A stretch of DNA of 64,000 nt from Nisaea sediminum (GCF_014904705.1 NZ_JACZCQ010000003.1:62001-126000); one strand, 5' to 3'. Shown: positions 16,437-25,312, numbered from the stretch's first letter. Notes: a model not told the origin generated them from the letters alone. Translations and numbers: made by a program.

Positions 16437-17159
16437 ATGACACCAGAGGAGATCCAGAACCGCGTTCTGCACCGCGACGGCCTGATCCTCGTCGTGGACA
16501 AACCGGCCGGCCTTCCGGTCCATGCCGGTCCCGGCGGCGGCGACAATCTCGAGGCCCATTTCAAGCATCTGCAATACGGCCTGAGGCACGTCCCCGCGCT
16601 GGGGCATAGACTCGATCGCGACACGAGCGGCTGTCTGGTGCTTGGCCGACACCCGAAGGCGCTGAAGAAGCTCGGAAAATTGTTCCGTGAGGGTCTCGTC
16701 GAAAAGACCTATTGGGCTCTCACGCGCAAGGTCCCGGAGCCGCGAGAAGGGCGCATCGGGCTCGCGCTCAGAAAGATCTCCGACAAAGGCAAAGGCTGGC
16801 GCATGCTCGTAGATCCGGAAGGACAGGCCAGCGTCACCGACTACCGCGTGTTGGCCTCGGCCGACGGGCTATGCCTGATCGAATGCCATCCCCGGACCGG
16901 TCGCACGCATCAAATCCGCGTCCATCTCGCCGCGATCGGCTGCCCGATCATCGGCGATGCCGCCTATGGCGAGCGAAGACCTGGCGAGCAGCTCCAGTTG
17001 CACTCCCGCAGCCTTACCCTCCCAATGCAGCAGAGCAAGTCGCCGGTCCATGTGGAAGCTCCAGCGCCAGCTCATATGGCCCCCTACCTGAAGGAATTAG
17101 GCTTTGATCCCGAGGCCGTCAGCCCTTCAGACCGTCGCGGTATCGCCGCCAATAAATGA
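16437..17159 (+). CDS. RluA-family RNA pseudouridine synthase
   Basis: 240 residues from the ATG at 16437. The catalytic motif GHRLDRDTSGCLVLG carries the nucleophilic Asp60; VVDKPAGLPVH and RTGRTHQIRVHLA are the other family motifs. It lacks an N-terminal S4 domain, so it resembles RluA or TruC-like forms that modify rRNA or tRNA. The longer frame from 16047 runs back through the BMP gene and the terminator and is not real. The 3' end overlaps the convergent O-methyltransferase gene by 41 bp. Confidence 0.92.
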   Translation: MTPEEIQNRVLHRDGLILVVDKPAGLPVHAGPGGGDNLEAHFKHLQYGLRHVPALGHRLDRDTSGCLVLGRHPKALKKLGKLFREGLVEKTYWALTRKVPEPREGRIGLALRKISDKGKGWRMLVDPEGQASVTDYRVLASADGLCLIECHPRTGRTHQIRVHLAAIGCPIIGDAAYGERRPGEQLQLHSRSLTLPMQQSKSPVHVEAPAPAHMAPYLKELGFDPEAVSPSDRRGIAANK

Positions 17160-18591
17160 CCTCGCCGATCCTATCGAAGCTATCCGTCGGTTCGCGGTAA
17201 TAGTCGATCCCGGTTTCACCGTCGAACAGCTTCCGAATGCCCTCGAAATAGAGTTCGACCAGCTCCGGGGACGGCGCCTTCCAGAGGTTGGACCAGATTG
17301 CGCAGAACCAGTCCTGGGTGAACTTCTCTTCAGGTATCTGAAAGAGACGTCCGGCAGAATTGCTGTCACGCTCCAGAAATACCTCCAGCCAGTTGCGTGG
17401 CGTTTCGACGGAGATATCCGGTGGATTCAGGCAGAACTGCTGTGGCATCCAGCATGCGTCGAAAACCGGCGCAACCAGGTTCTCCTCGGATTCGTCTACT
17501 TGCCGGGTCTCGGAATATGTAAATCGCTGCAGCATCGTATAGTTCACGCTGTACATATATTTGAGATTTATGGATTTCTCGAGAAATGTGACAAAGCGTT
17601 CGGCGACCTGCCGCGGCATTTCCTGGAAGCTGCCGGTATTGATGGCGATGTCGAAAGACTGTCCCGACAGTTCCTCGACATAGTTGCTCGGCACCAGCAA
17701 CACATCGGCATCCATGCCGGAGCGCACTGCGTCTCGGGTAGGTGCAAGCGCGATCGAAAGGTGCGGAAAGTTCAGCTTCAGGAAACAGTAGGAAGAGACC
17801 AGAGATTCGGGAAGATCGACGATCACATACCGCTTCACTTTCCCGGAGCGGAGCATCAGCCTGGCCAGTCCGCCATAGCCACCGCCGATCTCGAGGACAG
17901 AAACATCCCTTCTGTCCGCCAGGCCTTTCCAGATGCTGATGAAAAAACGCGCGTGCCAAAGGATGCTGTTGCTGAAGTTCGTGCCGTTAACATTGAAGAG
18001 GCTCTGCGGAACGCTGTAGGGCGACTCGGCGATTTCATCGATGAAAAGTGGCATCACGCCCGTGGACGCCGCGAGCGCGCTCATTTTTCGCTCGACGACG
18101 AATTTGGCCGACTCACTATCCAACATGCGGTGGTCAAATCCACTCGCCCGACTCTGCGCATAATATACGACCGACCGGGGATCCACGAACTTCGAAACGA
18201 TCTCCCGAACGATTGCTCGGGCTTCGTTCCAATGCGGATTGGCCACCGCATTCTTGTCCTGAGCTTGGTCAAACGCTGCGAAATAGGCCCGGACCGCCGG
18301 CATGATGTCCGGATCGACCGGCGCCTGTCCCTCCGGCTTGTTCGGAAGCAGTTCCTCGACAATGCCCGGAATATCGCCGGCTGTCTGAAAGACGGCTCCC
18401 ATCCTATGCAACGCCATTTGCATGACGTTGCCCAATGTCTCGAAAAGCCGGGATCTGATGAAGTTGTTCGTCGGATCGGCGAGAACGGCCTCGATCAAAG
18501 CCGTGTAGTCTTGAACCTGCAGGTCTTTCGTCTTTTGGAACAGTGTTGCGGTCTGAAGGCTCTTCAGGCGGGCTTCCGTATAAAAACTCAT
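17119..18591 (-). CDS. putative sugar O-methyltransferase
   Basis: 490 residues from the ATG at 18591; the frame extends to 18810 through the HAD gene but that part is not needed. The SAM-binding motif VLEIGGGYGGLARLM is at about 232-246, followed by YVIVDLPES as the second strand. This GGGYGG form is typical of putative sugar O-methyltransferases that decorate surface polysaccharide. The N-terminal 200 residues are helical and of unknown role. A HAD hydrolase gene is just upstream on the same strand. No polysaccharide cluster is next to it, so the acceptor is unknown. Confidence 0.8.
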   Translation of the reverse strand: MSFYTEARLKSLQTATLFQKTKDLQVQDYTALIEAVLADPTNNFIRSRLFETLGNVMQMALHRMGAVFQTAGDIPGIVEELLPNKPEGQAPVDPDIMPAVRAYFAAFDQAQDKNAVANPHWNEARAIVREIVSKFVDPRSVVYYAQSRASGFDHRMLDSESAKFVVERKMSALAASTGVMPLFIDEIAESPYSVPQSLFNVNGTNFSNSILWHARFFISIWKGLADRRDVSVLEIGGGYGGLARLMLRSGKVKRYVIVDLPESLVSSYCFLKLNFPHLSIALAPTRDAVRSGMDADVLLVPSNYVEELSGQSFDIAINTGSFQEMPRQVAERFVTFLEKSINLKYMYSVNYTMLQRFTYSETRQVDESEENLVAPVFDACWMPQQFCLNPPDISVETPRNWLEVFLERDSNSAGRLFQIPEEKFTQDWFCAIWSNLWKAPSPELVELYFEGIRKLFDGETGIDYYREPTDSFDRIGEVIYWRRYRDGLKG

Positions 18592-18619
18592 AACCGAACC
18601 GTTTCCATATCTGGGGTCC

Positions 18620-19351
18620 TCAGAACTGCGGAGGAACCGCGGCGCGACCGGAGCGGTCGCCGAGTCCGCGAAGGAAACCGGGCAATTCGCCAACGTGCTT
18701 GAGACGCTGAAACCTCTCTGCGTCGGCCGGTTCGTCCGCGTGCTCGAGATCCCAGGACAGCTCGTGCGGAATATAGACTCCCCAGCTTCCCGCTTCGATT
18801 GCCGGCACAATATCCGACTTGAGAGAATTCCCTATCATCATCGCCTGCGCGGGGCCATCGCCATAATCCGAGAAAACTCTCTCATAGGTTTTGACCGTCT
18901 TGTCGCTGACGATCTCGATGCCATCGAATAGCTCGCCGAGCCCCGAGGCCGCGAGCTTGCGCTCCTGGTCGAAGAGATCCCCCTTGGTGATCAGGATCAT
19001 GCGGTAGGACGGAGCCAGCTGCTCCAGCGTCTCGCGAACATGCGGCAGGGTCTCGACCGGATGGGCGTGCATCTCACGGCCGGCGGCAAGGATTTTCTCG
19101 ATCACATGAGCCGGGACCCGTTCCTCAGTCACCTCGATCGCGGTCTCGACCATGGACAAGGTGAAGCCCTTGATACCGAACCCGTAGATCCTGAGATTGC
19201 GCCTCTCCGCAGCCAGCAGACGGTCGGAGAGATGATCCGGGTCGGCGAAATCCGCCAGAAGCTCGGTGAAACGCTCCTGCGTCAGCTTGAAGAAACGCTC
19301 GTTCTCCCAGAGCGTGTCGTCGGCATCGAAGCCGAGTGTCGTCAGTTCCAT
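18620..19351 (-). CDS. HAD-superfamily hydrolase
   Basis: 243 residues. Motif I is FDADDTLWEN (Asp nucleophile plus general acid), motif II ILITKG, Lys in SDKTVKTY and motif IV MIGNSLKSDIVPA, so the phosphatase is intact. The cap inserted after motif I is helical (subclass I). Substrate unknown. It ends 29 bp before the O-methyltransferase gene and starts 14 bp after the LysR gene; all three are on the same strand and could be co-transcribed. Confidence 0.9.
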   Translation of the reverse strand: MELTTLGFDADDTLWENERFFKLTQERFTELLADFADPDHLSDRLLAAERRNLRIYGFGIKGFTLSMVETAIEVTEERVPAHVIEKILAAGREMHAHPVETLPHVRETLEQLAPSYRMILITKGDLFDQERKLAASGLGELFDGIEIVSDKTVKTYERVFSDYGDGPAQAMMIGNSLKSDIVPAIEAGSWGVYIPHELSWDLEHADEPADAERFQRLKHVGELPGFLRGLGDRSGRAAVPPQF

Positions 19352-19364
19352 CCGGTCGATCCCG

Positions 19365-20273
19365 TCACCCCTGGCGCCTCAGAATCTCATTCTGGCGCAA
19401 TTCCTCAACCATGAAATCGACGAAGGCGCGCACTTTCGCCGAGGCTATGCGTCCCTCCGGATGCACGACATGCACGGGAACGGGCACCGGACGAAAGTCG
19501 TCGAGCACCGTCCGCAACGTGCCTTGCGCCTCGCTCGGGGCCACCTGATAGGAAAGCAGCCGCGATATCCCCCATCCGGACCGCATCAGTTCAAGGATCG
19601 CATCGTTGGTATTGAGTGTCAGCCGCGACGACGCTTCTACGAGGAGATCCCGGCCACCATCCCGGAAGGTCCAGGCGATTTTCCCACCGAAGGCCAGCGG
19701 ATTGATCAGCCGATGTGACACCAGATCGCGAGGATGCTCCGGTACACCATGCGTCTCAAAATAGGTGGGCGCACCGGCGACGACACGGCAGACGCTTCCG
19801 ACACGGATCGCGGTCAGGGAGGAATCCGGCAGCTCTCCGATCCGGATCGCGACGTCCAGCCCCTCCTCGATGACATTCACCACCCGATCGACGAAGAGCG
19901 TTTCCGCCGTGACCTCTTCATGTTCGCCGAGGAAGGAGCCGAGCAACGGGGCGACGACGTAACAGCCGAACAGAGCGGGAGCCGTCACCCTCAGATGGCC
20001 GCGCGGGATCCGCCGGGCGCCGCGGGCCAGATCCTCGGCCTCCTCGAGCTGCGCAAGTACGGATCGGCCGTCCGTCAGCAGACGCTGCCCGCTTTCCGTC
20101 AGACGAAGCGTCCGTGTGGTGCGTACGAGCAAGCGCGACTGAAGCCTTTCCTCGAGCGCCGATACAGCGCGCGTGACCGCCGGCGGCGACATCGCCAACG
20201 CGCGGGCCGCGGCGGCAAACCCGCCCTCCTCGGCGACTTTGACAAAGACCTGCAACTCGCGAAAACGATCCAT
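19365..20273 (-). CDS. LysR-type transcription regulator
   Basis: 302 residues. The N-terminal winged helix (MDRFRELQVFVKVAEEGGFAAAARAL-like start, helix-turn-helix at about 18-40) is followed by a substrate-binding domain from about 90. It diverges from the AhpD-like gene at 20409. A perfect T-N11-A palindrome lies 6 bp upstream of its start, so it probably controls itself and the divergent gene in the usual LysR manner. Effector unknown. Confidence 0.93.
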   Translation of the reverse strand: MDRFRELQVFVKVAEEGGFAAAARALAMSPPAVTRAVSALEERLQSRLLVRTTRTLRLTESGQRLLTDGRSVLAQLEEAEDLARGARRIPRGHLRVTAPALFGCYVVAPLLGSFLGEHEEVTAETLFVDRVVNVIEEGLDVAIRIGELPDSSLTAIRVGSVCRVVAGAPTYFETHGVPEHPRDLVSHRLINPLAFGGKIAWTFRDGGRDLLVEASSRLTLNTNDAILELMRSGWGISRLLSYQVAPSEAQGTLRTVLDDFRPVPVPVHVVHPEGRIASAKVRAFVDFMVEELRQNEILRRQG

Positions 20274-20278
20274 TCTTT

Positions 20279-20295
20279 ATTCCACTTATTGGAAT
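20279..20295. promoter_or_regulatory. LysR-type operator (ATTCCA-N5-TGGAAT)
   Basis: A perfect palindrome containing the T-N11-A signature, in the divergent gap between the LysR gene and the AhpD-like gene. Position and form fit the autoregulatory site of the LysR protein. Confidence 0.6.
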
Positions 20296-20408
20296 GGTTT
20301 CTTCCAACTTACACGCATTCATTCGCCAGGTGAAAGCATCCATCTATCCGGTGCCGGGCGACGACAACCCCTTCCCCCTCACCCCGCCCGCACAGAAAGG
20401 ACCAAATC

Positions 20409-20957
20409 ATGGCTCGCATCGCCAAAGTCACCGCCGATACCGCCAACGCCGAACAGGCCGTCCTGCTGGACGCCATCAAGGGCAAGCTCGGCATGGTGCC
20501 GAACTTCCTCGCCGTCTTGGCTCAGTCCCCGGTGGCACTCAATTCCTTCCTCGGCCTGCACGGCGTCGCCGGAGCCGGTGAACTCGACGCGCCGACGCGG
20601 GAGCGGATTGCCATCGCCCTCGCGGACGAAAACGCCTGTCAGTACTGCCTCTCCGCGCATACCGCAATCGGCCGCAAGACGGGTCTGACCGACGCCGATA
20701 TGGCGGCGAACCGCGACGGCGGTTCAACCGACGACCGGGCCGCAGCGGCCGTCCGCTTCGCCCTCTCTCTCAACAAGAACAGAGGGGCGCTGACCGCATC
20801 CGAGTTCAATGCCGTGCGTGACGCCGGCTACTCCGATGCCGAGATCGTCGAGATCGTGGTGCATGTCGGCATGAACCTGCTGACCAACATCCTCGCCAAA
20901 TCGACCGAGATCGACATCGATTTCCCGAAGGTCGCGCTGACCGCCCGCGCCGCCTGA
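20409..20957 (+). CDS. carboxymuconolactone decarboxylase/AhpD-like protein
   Basis: 182 residues of the CMD family. The redox CxxC with following His is ENACQYCLSAHT, as in AhpD-type peroxidase partners rather than true decarboxylases. GMVPNFLAVLAQSP at 28-41 is typical of the peroxidase-related subgroup. It probably uses its Cys pair in peroxide or alkyl-hydroperoxide removal. Divergent from a LysR regulator with an operator between them, which is a common arrangement for oxidative-stress genes. Confidence 0.88.
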   Translation: MARIAKVTADTANAEQAVLLDAIKGKLGMVPNFLAVLAQSPVALNSFLGLHGVAGAGELDAPTRERIAIALADENACQYCLSAHTAIGRKTGLTDADMAANRDGGSTDDRAAAAVRFALSLNKNRGALTASEFNAVRDAGYSDAEIVEIVVHVGMNLLTNILAKSTEIDIDFPKVALTARAA

Positions 20958-20977
20958 GGACAAGCGGGAGCGGGCAT

Positions 20978-21018
20978 CCCCCCCCCCCCCCCCCCCCCCC
21001 CTCCCCCTTTAAAAAAAA
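20978..21018. repeat. homopolymer cluster: 24 C, T, 5 C, TTT, 8 A
   Basis: A run of 24 C (20978-21001), T, five C (21003-21007), TTT, then eight A (21011-21018), in the short gap before the PNPOx gene. Such a tract is prone to slipped-strand mispairing in the cell and to sequencing or assembly error. It could alter spacing of a promoter or ribosome site. Confidence 0.9.
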
Positions 21019-21102
21019 GAGAAGGAATAGGTCGGGGACCTCGCAGAAAACAGTTTCACCCCTTCGGTTCTGGAGGCGCAGGAACGCTATGGCAGCCGCG
21101 CC

Positions 21103-21651
21103 ATGTACAGCCGCCTCGACGGAGCTCCTGCCGGTCCGGCCGTGCTCGGCGGGATCGAGACCGACTTCATCGAGGCGCGGGACGGCTTCTATCAGGCCAC
21201 GGTCTCGGAAACCGGCTGGCCCTACGTACAGTTCAGGGGCGGCCCCGCAGGCTTCCTCAAAGTCCTCGACGAGCGGACGATCGGCTACGCCGACTTTCGC
21301 GGAAACCGGCAATATCTGAGCGTCGGCAACCTTGCCGGCAACGACCGGGTCGCCCTGATCCTGATGGACTACGTCCGGCGGCGGCGCCTGAAGATCTGGG
21401 CTCGTGCCCGGATCGTACACCGTGATGAGGACCCGGAACTCGTCGCCTCGCTTGAAATGCCCGATTACCGGGCACGTGTGGAACGGGCCGTCGTGCTCAC
21501 CGTCGAGGCGTTCGACTGGAACTGTCCGCAGCATATCGAGCCCCGTTTTACCGAGGCCGAGATCCAGGCGCGCGTGCAACCTCTGGAGGAGCGGATCTGC
21601 TATCTGGAAGGGATGCTCTCCGGACGGACGGACGGACACTGCGAATGCTGA
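21103..21651 (+). CDS. PNPOx-family flavin/pyridoxamine oxidase-like protein, damaged start
   Basis: From the ATG at 21103 the product has 182 residues, with the split-barrel PNPOx core (WPYVQFRGGPAGFLKVLDE, FRGNRQYLSVGNL) and a C-terminal Cys-containing end. Reading the same frame upstream gives DLAENSFTPSVLEAQERY and then GSRAMYSRLDG, the usual N-terminus of this family. But a TAG at 21028-21030 blocks the frame and no start codon lies between. Deleting one A in AATAG would recreate ATG next to this sequence and place it 3-4 nt after GAAGGA. So the true start is lost, or the read is wrong near the homopolymers. The 3' end overlaps the HPP gene by 7 bp. Confidence 0.8.
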   Translation: MYSRLDGAPAGPAVLGGIETDFIEARDGFYQATVSETGWPYVQFRGGPAGFLKVLDERTIGYADFRGNRQYLSVGNLAGNDRVALILMDYVRRRRLKIWARARIVHRDEDPELVASLEMPDYRARVERAVVLTVEAFDWNCPQHIEPRFTEAEIQARVQPLEERICYLEGMLSGRTDGHCEC

Positions 21652-22151
21652 AACTGGTCCGAAAAATGGCGGGCACCGGGCAGAGCCCCAATCCCGCCAG
21701 AGCGACCGTCGCGGTCCTTTGCGGACTCGGCGCGACCGTTGCGATCCTCGTCGTCTCCGGATTGTCCCAGCTATTCGAAGCGGAGTTGATGATGGCGCCT
21801 TTCGGCGCCTCCTGCTTCCTCGCCTTCGCGCTTCCGGAGAGTCCGCTTGCACAGCCCCGCAACATCGTTTTCGGGCATCTGATCGCGACCGGCGTCGGCC
21901 TCGCGATCCTCGCATTCCTCGGCCCCGGCTGGCCGGCCATGGCTCTCGCAGTCGGGCTCGCGGTGGCGGCGATGCAATGGACCGGAACCGGACATGCGCC
22001 TGCCGGGGCGGATCCGATCGTGGTCTTTCTGCTGCAGCCAGGCTTCGGCTTTCTGCTCACGCCCGTCTTGGCCGGAGCCGTCCTGATCGTCGTGGTCGCG
22101 CTGCTTTTCAACAACCTGCAGCCCGGAAGGCGCTACCCGATTTACTGGTAA
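21645..22151 (+). CDS. HPP-family integral membrane protein
   Basis: 168 residues with four TM helices. MMAPFGASCFLAFALPESPLAQPRNIVFGH and the segment after it are typical of the HPP family. The name-giving HPPAGA motif is HAPAGADP here, with the second position changed. Some HPP proteins carry nitrite in cyanobacteria and chloroplasts; for proteobacterial members the cargo is unclear. It overlaps the PNPOx gene by 7 bp, so the two are translationally coupled. Confidence 0.85.
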   Translation: MLKLVRKMAGTGQSPNPARATVAVLCGLGATVAILVVSGLSQLFEAELMMAPFGASCFLAFALPESPLAQPRNIVFGHLIATGVGLAILAFLGPGWPAMALAVGLAVAAMQWTGTGHAPAGADPIVVFLLQPGFGFLLTPVLAGAVLIVVVALLFNNLQPGRRYPIYW

Positions 22152-22155
22152 AAAC

Positions 22156-23892
22156 TCACTCGCCGCGCACCGCGCCTTCGCGCCGTGGATCGGCACCGCC
22201 GAGCAGCAATCCATCGCCAATCAGGATCGCATGCAGTCCGGAATTGAGCGGCGTGATCTTGACCTCGTGGCCCTTGAGTTCCAGCGCTCCCTTCCAAGCG
22301 GCGACCACAGAACCCTCCTCAAGGTCCGTCGCGCCGTTCCGGTTGCTGACATGGCCCATATTGATCGCGTCTTGCGGGCTCATGCCCCAATCGATCATGC
22401 CGACCAGCGCCCAGGCGACATAGGGAATGATCCGGCTTCCGCCCGGAGAGCCGATCAAGATCACCGGCTTGCCGTCCTTCAGCACGATGGTGGGCGACAT
22501 CGAGCTCCGCGGACGCTTGCCGCCCTCGACCCGGTTCGCGACCGGTTGCCCGTCCTTCTCCGGCAGGAAAGAGAAATCCGTCATCTCATTGTTGAGCAGG
22601 AAGCCGGCTGCCATGAGGCGGCTGCCGAAGCCGGTCTCGATGGTCGTGGTCATGGAGACCGCATTACCCACCCCGTCGACGATCACGAAATGGCTGGTGC
22701 CCGCACGTTCCGGCTGCAGATCCGGCGCAAAGTCGCCGCGCTGCCCAAAGGGCGGGTTGCCGGCCTCCGCCTTCTCCATCGCGACGCGGGCGCTGATCAG
22801 AGCGGCGCGCGCCCTCAGATAATGCGGATCGAGCAGGCCGCGCATCGGCATCTCGACAAAATCGCTGTCCGCCATGTAGAGGGCGCGGTCCGCGAAGGCG
22901 AGTTTCGAGGCCTCGGCGAAGAGATGCCCCGCCTCGGGGCCGAAACCGGCGGCCTTGAGATCGAAATGGGCAAGCATGCCGAGGATCTGCCCGACCGTCA
23001 GGGCGCCGGAGCTTGGCGGTCCCATTCCGCAAATCTCGTATTCGCGGTAGTCGACGCAGACCGGTGGGCGTTCCTTCGCGCGATAGGAGGAAAGATCTTC
23101 TGCCGTCATCGGGTTCGGGTTGCCGGGCGTCGTCGCCAGAGCGGCGAGAATCTGGTCCGCGATCTTGCCCTCGTAAAACGCGGCCGCGCCACTCTCGGCA
23201 ATCGTCTCCAGAGTGTCGGCGAAGTCCGTGTTCCGGAGCAGACTCCCTGCCGCCTTCGGCGTTCCGTCGGCTTCATAGAAATAAGCCCGGGTCGCGTCGT
23301 GATCCGGCAAACCACGGTCCGCGGCCCCATCGATCGCGCCGGCGAGCCGCGGCGAAATCTCGAACCCGGCACGGGCTCTCGCGATGGCCGGCTGAAAGAG
23401 TTCTTTCCACGGCAGGATCCCGTGGGCCTTGTGCGCCATCTCGAGCAGCGCGACGGTTCCCGGCACGCCTACGGACCCAGCGCCGTTCACCGCCTCCCAG
23501 AAATTCCTCCGTGTGCCGTCCGCTCTCAGAAAATAATCCGGCCCGGCTGCCGCGGGAGCGGTCTCGCGTCCGTCGAAAGTCGTGAGTTCGCCGCTCTTGG
23601 CGTTCCAGTAGACGAGAAAGGCCCCGCCGCCGATCCCGGAGGATTGCGGCTCGACCAGGTTCAGCATCATCTGCACCGCGACCGCGGCGTCGATGGCGGT
23701 GCCGCCCTGCTTCAGAATGTTGTAGCCGGCGTCGGCCGCGAGCGGATTGGCGGCGGCTACCATGAAACGCTTCGCCGTCCCGCCGGACTGTACCGTGAGG
23801 CCGCTCGGCCCTTCAGGTTGGATGTCGGCCGCAAGAGCGCCGGAACTGATCACCATGGCGGCGACCAGAATCAATCCCGCACGCTTCAGCAT
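22156..23892 (-). CDS. ggt: gamma-glutamyltransferase, exported
   Basis: 578 residues from the ATG at 23892, which has GGGGAGGG ahead of it; the extension to 23940 is not needed. A signal peptide (about 1-22, ALA-AD) leads to the periplasm. The precursor self-cleaves before catalytic Thr399 in AGTSHFVIVDG; the substrate loop is SPGGSRII and the small subunit has the usual GFGSRLMAAGFLLNNEM. The enzyme splits glutathione and other gamma-glutamyl compounds. The 5-oxoprolinase subunit at 9.1-9.8 kb could act downstream in the same pathway. Confidence 0.95.
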   Translation of the reverse strand: MLKRAGLILVAAMVISSGALAADIQPEGPSGLTVQSGGTAKRFMVAAANPLAADAGYNILKQGGTAIDAAVAVQMMLNLVEPQSSGIGGGAFLVYWNAKSGELTTFDGRETAPAAAGPDYFLRADGTRRNFWEAVNGAGSVGVPGTVALLEMAHKAHGILPWKELFQPAIARARAGFEISPRLAGAIDGAADRGLPDHDATRAYFYEADGTPKAAGSLLRNTDFADTLETIAESGAAAFYEGKIADQILAALATTPGNPNPMTAEDLSSYRAKERPPVCVDYREYEICGMGPPSSGALTVGQILGMLAHFDLKAAGFGPEAGHLFAEASKLAFADRALYMADSDFVEMPMRGLLDPHYLRARAALISARVAMEKAEAGNPPFGQRGDFAPDLQPERAGTSHFVIVDGVGNAVSMTTTIETGFGSRLMAAGFLLNNEMTDFSFLPEKDGQPVANRVEGGKRPRSSMSPTIVLKDGKPVILIGSPGGSRIIPYVAWALVGMIDWGMSPQDAINMGHVSNRNGATDLEEGSVVAAWKGALELKGHEVKITPLNSGLHAILIGDGLLLGGADPRREGAVRGE

Positions 23893-23954
23893 GGAACCCT
23901 CCCCAGTGAGTGGCTCGCTAAAGGTGGTGTCCCTGATCATGCCGATAAAGTGTT

Positions 23955-24030
23955 TGGTGACCCCTACGGGACTCGAACCCGTGTTTTCGCCGTGAGAGGG
24001 CGACGTCCTGGACCGCTAGACGAAGGGGCC
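23955..24030 (-). tRNA. tRNA-Glu (anticodon CTC)
   Basis: 76 nt with encoded CCA (plus-strand TGG at 23955-23957). Acceptor GGCCCCT pairs with AGGGGTC, the T arm is ACGGGTTCGAGTCCCGT, and the anticodon loop is CT-CTC-AC. The discriminator is A, unlike the G of the other two tRNA-Glu genes here. Confidence 0.95.
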
Positions 24031-24081
24031 GATTGGCCGGAGTGTGTCATGGGTTCCCGCCCGGAGCAAGTGGAGCAACGG

Positions 24082-25059
24082 TCAGCTCAGAATCTTCCGC
24101 CAGTGCCTCCTGATGACGGCAGGATCGTAGTGGCGGCGGACATGTTTCTGGCCGGCCTTGACCTTCCTCCGATATAGCTTCGGACGTTCGAGAATATCCT
24201 CCACGGCCGTACGAAAATCGTTTGTGAGCACGCACCAGTCGGCGAGTTTTTCGTAGCTTTCGATGGTTCCGGCGACGGCAATGCGGCCGCCGGCAAGTGA
24301 CGTCACCAGTCTGTTCTCGCTCTTCAACCTGCTCCAGGGACCGTCGCGCTTCGGAATCAGCACGATATCCGAGCGCTTCATCGCCCGGTCGAGCAAGCCG
24401 AGCTCCCACTCTCTGAAAAGGATTGAGAAATGCGGCGTCGCAGCGGCCAGGACCGGTTCATAAGCTCTTCTATCGCCACCAATCATTGTCAGTTCCAGCT
24501 TATGCTCCGATGTTAGCGGCATCAGGGTCTCAACCAACCCACCAAGCGAATCGGCGTTGCTGTCCGAGCCGAACCAGAGAAGACGGACCTTGTCTCCGTC
24601 GGGGGCAACACGCGGCGCACCATATGCGCAATCCGGCGGCTCCTTCACCACTTCGACCGTCACACCGAGGCGGCTCCGTAATTTTCGCGCAAGCCCGTCC
24701 GAGCTGGTGGTGCAAAGATCGGCTTCAGCCCCTGCGTCGATTGTCGGTCTGAGCTCCGGATAGTCCCACGGATCGTCACAGAAATCGAAAACGATCCGCT
24801 TCCCGCGCCGCCGGCAGAACTCGACCAGCTCCGGCATCGGCCGCACGACCTTTCCGAAAAGGACCTGGTCGCTTTCCCGAAAATGACTATTCGCGAGGAT
24901 ATCCTCTTCGTCCGCCCCCGCGAAAATCACCGGTGCGGCGCCTTTAGCGGCAAGCGCATGATATGCGGGAACCAGACGCAGGCGGTTTCCCGCTGCGCTA
25001 AAGACCGGTTTCCCGTTGCGGTTCGATACGCGGGCATATGTCACGATGGCCGTCCGCAT
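24082..25059 (-). CDS. glycosyltransferase-like protein (GT-B fold)
   Basis: 325 residues without signal peptide. The N-terminal half contains RLVPAYHALAAKGAAPVIFAG and RIVFDFCDDPWDYPE; the C-terminal half has LLWFGSDSNADSLGGL and KSENRLVTSLAGG, which match the nucleotide-sugar-binding part of GT4-like enzymes. The ribosome site is weak. It is a lone gene between a tRNA-Glu(CTC) and two tRNA-Glu(TTC) genes, with no other polysaccharide gene nearby, which hints at insertion beside tRNA genes. Sugar and acceptor unknown. Confidence 0.72.
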   Translation of the reverse strand: MRTAIVTYARVSNRNGKPVFSAAGNRLRLVPAYHALAAKGAAPVIFAGADEEDILANSHFRESDQVLFGKVVRPMPELVEFCRRRGKRIVFDFCDDPWDYPELRPTIDAGAEADLCTTSSDGLARKLRSRLGVTVEVVKEPPDCAYGAPRVAPDGDKVRLLWFGSDSNADSLGGLVETLMPLTSEHKLELTMIGGDRRAYEPVLAAATPHFSILFREWELGLLDRAMKRSDIVLIPKRDGPWSRLKSENRLVTSLAGGRIAVAGTIESYEKLADWCVLTNDFRTAVEDILERPKLYRRKVKAGQKHVRRHYDPAVIRRHWRKILS

Positions 25060-25111
25060 TGGCCTATTGTGCCAAATTGCGGGTCGGTTTGCCGAGGAAA
25101 TTTCCGGGAAA

Positions 25112-25187
25112 TGGCGACCCCTACGGGATTCGAACCCGTGCTGCCGCCGTGAAAGGGCGGTGTCCTAGGCCTCTAGACGAAGGGGTC
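25112..25187 (-). tRNA. tRNA-Glu (anticodon TTC), copy 1
   Basis: 76 nt with encoded CCA. Acceptor GACCCCT pairs with AGGGGTC, discriminator G, anticodon loop CT-TTC-AC, T arm CGGGTTCGAATCCCG. Confidence 0.97.
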
Positions 25188-25236
25188 GTCGTGGAGATCC
25201 AATGGATCCTCCGTTCGCCCGGCGCACCGAGGAAAG

Positions 25237-25312
25237 TGGCGACCCCTACGGGATTCGAACCCGTGCTGCCGCCGTGAAAGGGCGGTGTCCTAGGCCTCTA
25301 GACGAAGGGGTC
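25237..25312 (-). tRNA. tRNA-Glu (anticodon TTC), copy 2
   Basis: Identical over its 76 nt to the copy at 25112-25187, which lies 49 bp away. Together they form a tandem pair that would be transcribed leftward. Confidence 0.97.
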
